From positions 78,701,756 to 78,765,755 of the forward strand of contig OZ038510.1 of assembly GCA_964036315.1 (NCBI GenBank): 64,000 bases of DNA, given 5' to 3'. Origin of the DNA: Acanthosepion esculentum. Lineage: Eukaryota; Mollusca; Cephalopoda; Sepiida; Sepiidae. Numbering within the stretch: the stretch's first letter is position 1; each line of letters opens with the position of its first letter. The translations under genes and the position numbers were made by a program. Positions 63,546-64,000 of this stretch are shown one piece after another. The notes under the pieces are model-generated. The model was not told the DNA's origin and did not search any database. It worked only from the letters and a program-made list of their open reading frames with translations.

Positions 63546-63862
63546 GTGAGAATTTGTTTTTTATGGCTTATCAACCTTTTTGGGAGGTTATTTTTAAAGC
63601 CAGATTTTTTTTGGTGTGTGTGTGTAGGGGTGGTGATAAAGATTTAATTTGCGCATAAGTGAAACGAACCCAACCGAAATCGGAACTCGCCTTTCTGATT
63701 TTCAATTCCGTGCTGTTATCCATTGCACCACCCGCACATCTAAGCTTACAGCCCCTGGTATTCCCAAGTGGTCACCCATCTCGGTACTAACCAAATTCTG
63801 TTGCTTAACTTCGATGATTCTTCTTGTGAGAACTGGTCTTTCAATGTGAGGTAGCTGTGTAA
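63545..63862 (-). mobile_element. SINE A with 5S head, tRNA-like unit and tail
   Basis: Minus order: 5S-like 63862-63744 (ends 'GGAATACCAGGGGCTGTAAG'), tRNA-like unit 63740-63660 ('GGTGGTGCAATGGATAACAG', B box region 'GAGTTCCGATTTCGG'), tail 63610-63560 ('AAGGTTGATAAGCC'). Same short subtype as 31450-31823. 63863-64000 holds nothing recognised. Confidence 0.85.
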
Positions 63863-64000
63863 AACCTCCATAATGTGATTCATTAAATGAATAAACTCGA
63901 ATATTCTAAGTAAAGTTTAGCGTTTCAAACAACTTCTTCATAAGCACTCTATCTTATATCGAACTTTGTTTTATCTTACTCTTTTTTGACCTAGTACAAG

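Overview
This window is eukaryotic, almost certainly animal, nuclear DNA. It is AT-rich, has no bacterial gene organisation, and is packed with decayed transposable elements and dinucleotide microsatellites. The mix of Penelope-like elements (PLEs) with GIY-YIG endonucleases, several LINE clades, Tc1/mariner and pogo-type DNA transposons, and SINEs with tRNA-like and 5S rRNA-like heads suggests an invertebrate. A mollusc, possibly a cephalopod, would fit the abundance of TA, CA and CT arrays, but this is a weak guess. I could not recognise any host protein-coding gene, spliced exon set, CRISPR array or functional RNA gene. The window reads as intergenic or deep-intronic repeat DNA.

Layout. 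0-5 kb: microsatellites, a near-perfect palindrome (421-549), fragments of an endonuclease/reverse-transcriptase (RT) LINE, and the 3' end of a jockey-like LINE containing a 160-bp tandem array. 5-12 kb: two copies of an unclassified ~310-bp repeat, MITE-like inverted repeats, a broken jockey-like LINE with endonuclease and RT (8281-10740) and a tRNA-headed SINE. 12-16.5 kb: AT-rich DNA, a PLE GIY-YIG remnant, a solo LTR inside a nest of direct and inverted repeats, and tandem SINEs. 17-21.6 kb: a LINE 3' end amplified as a ~145-bp array, a pogo-like element inserted in a SINE, a PLE remnant, a Tc1/mariner MITE and a deleted mariner. 21.7-24 kb: minus-strand copies of an R2/R4/NeSL-type LINE with (TTA)n tails. 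24.4-28.5 kb: Tc1-like copies, a PLE fragment and the best-preserved RT ORF (26824-27975, minus). 28.5-47 kb: mainly SINEs of five families, a second solo LTR (40062-40610) and mariner/pogo fragments. 47-51 kb: more R4/NeSL-type fragments, a 42-bp minisatellite derived from one, and two head-to-head Tc1-like copies. 51-58 kb: SINEs, long TA arrays, ribozyme-like tandem units and another endonuclease-RT LINE. 58-64 kb: AT-rich DNA with scattered SINEs.

SINE family labels used here are mine. A: 5S head, tRNA-like unit, long body, tail ending near a 'GTTGATATGCCG' motif. C: ~130-bp tRNA-like unit often in tandem. D: tRNA-like SINE of ~330 bp. E: tRNA-like head plus a body holding a hammerhead-like motif. 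F: tRNA-like SINE whose head resembles the tRNA part of A. LINE labels: J (jockey-like), R (R2/R4/NeSL-type) and P (endonuclease-RT type with YADD).

Two themes stand out. First, three LINE families each gave rise to a tandem array from within their 3' coding region. Second, a 'CTGANGA-N-stem-loop-GAAA' motif, like the conserved half of a hammerhead ribozyme core, recurs in many otherwise different repeats and forms part of SINE family E. All calls come from reading the sequence by eye; no database comparison was made.
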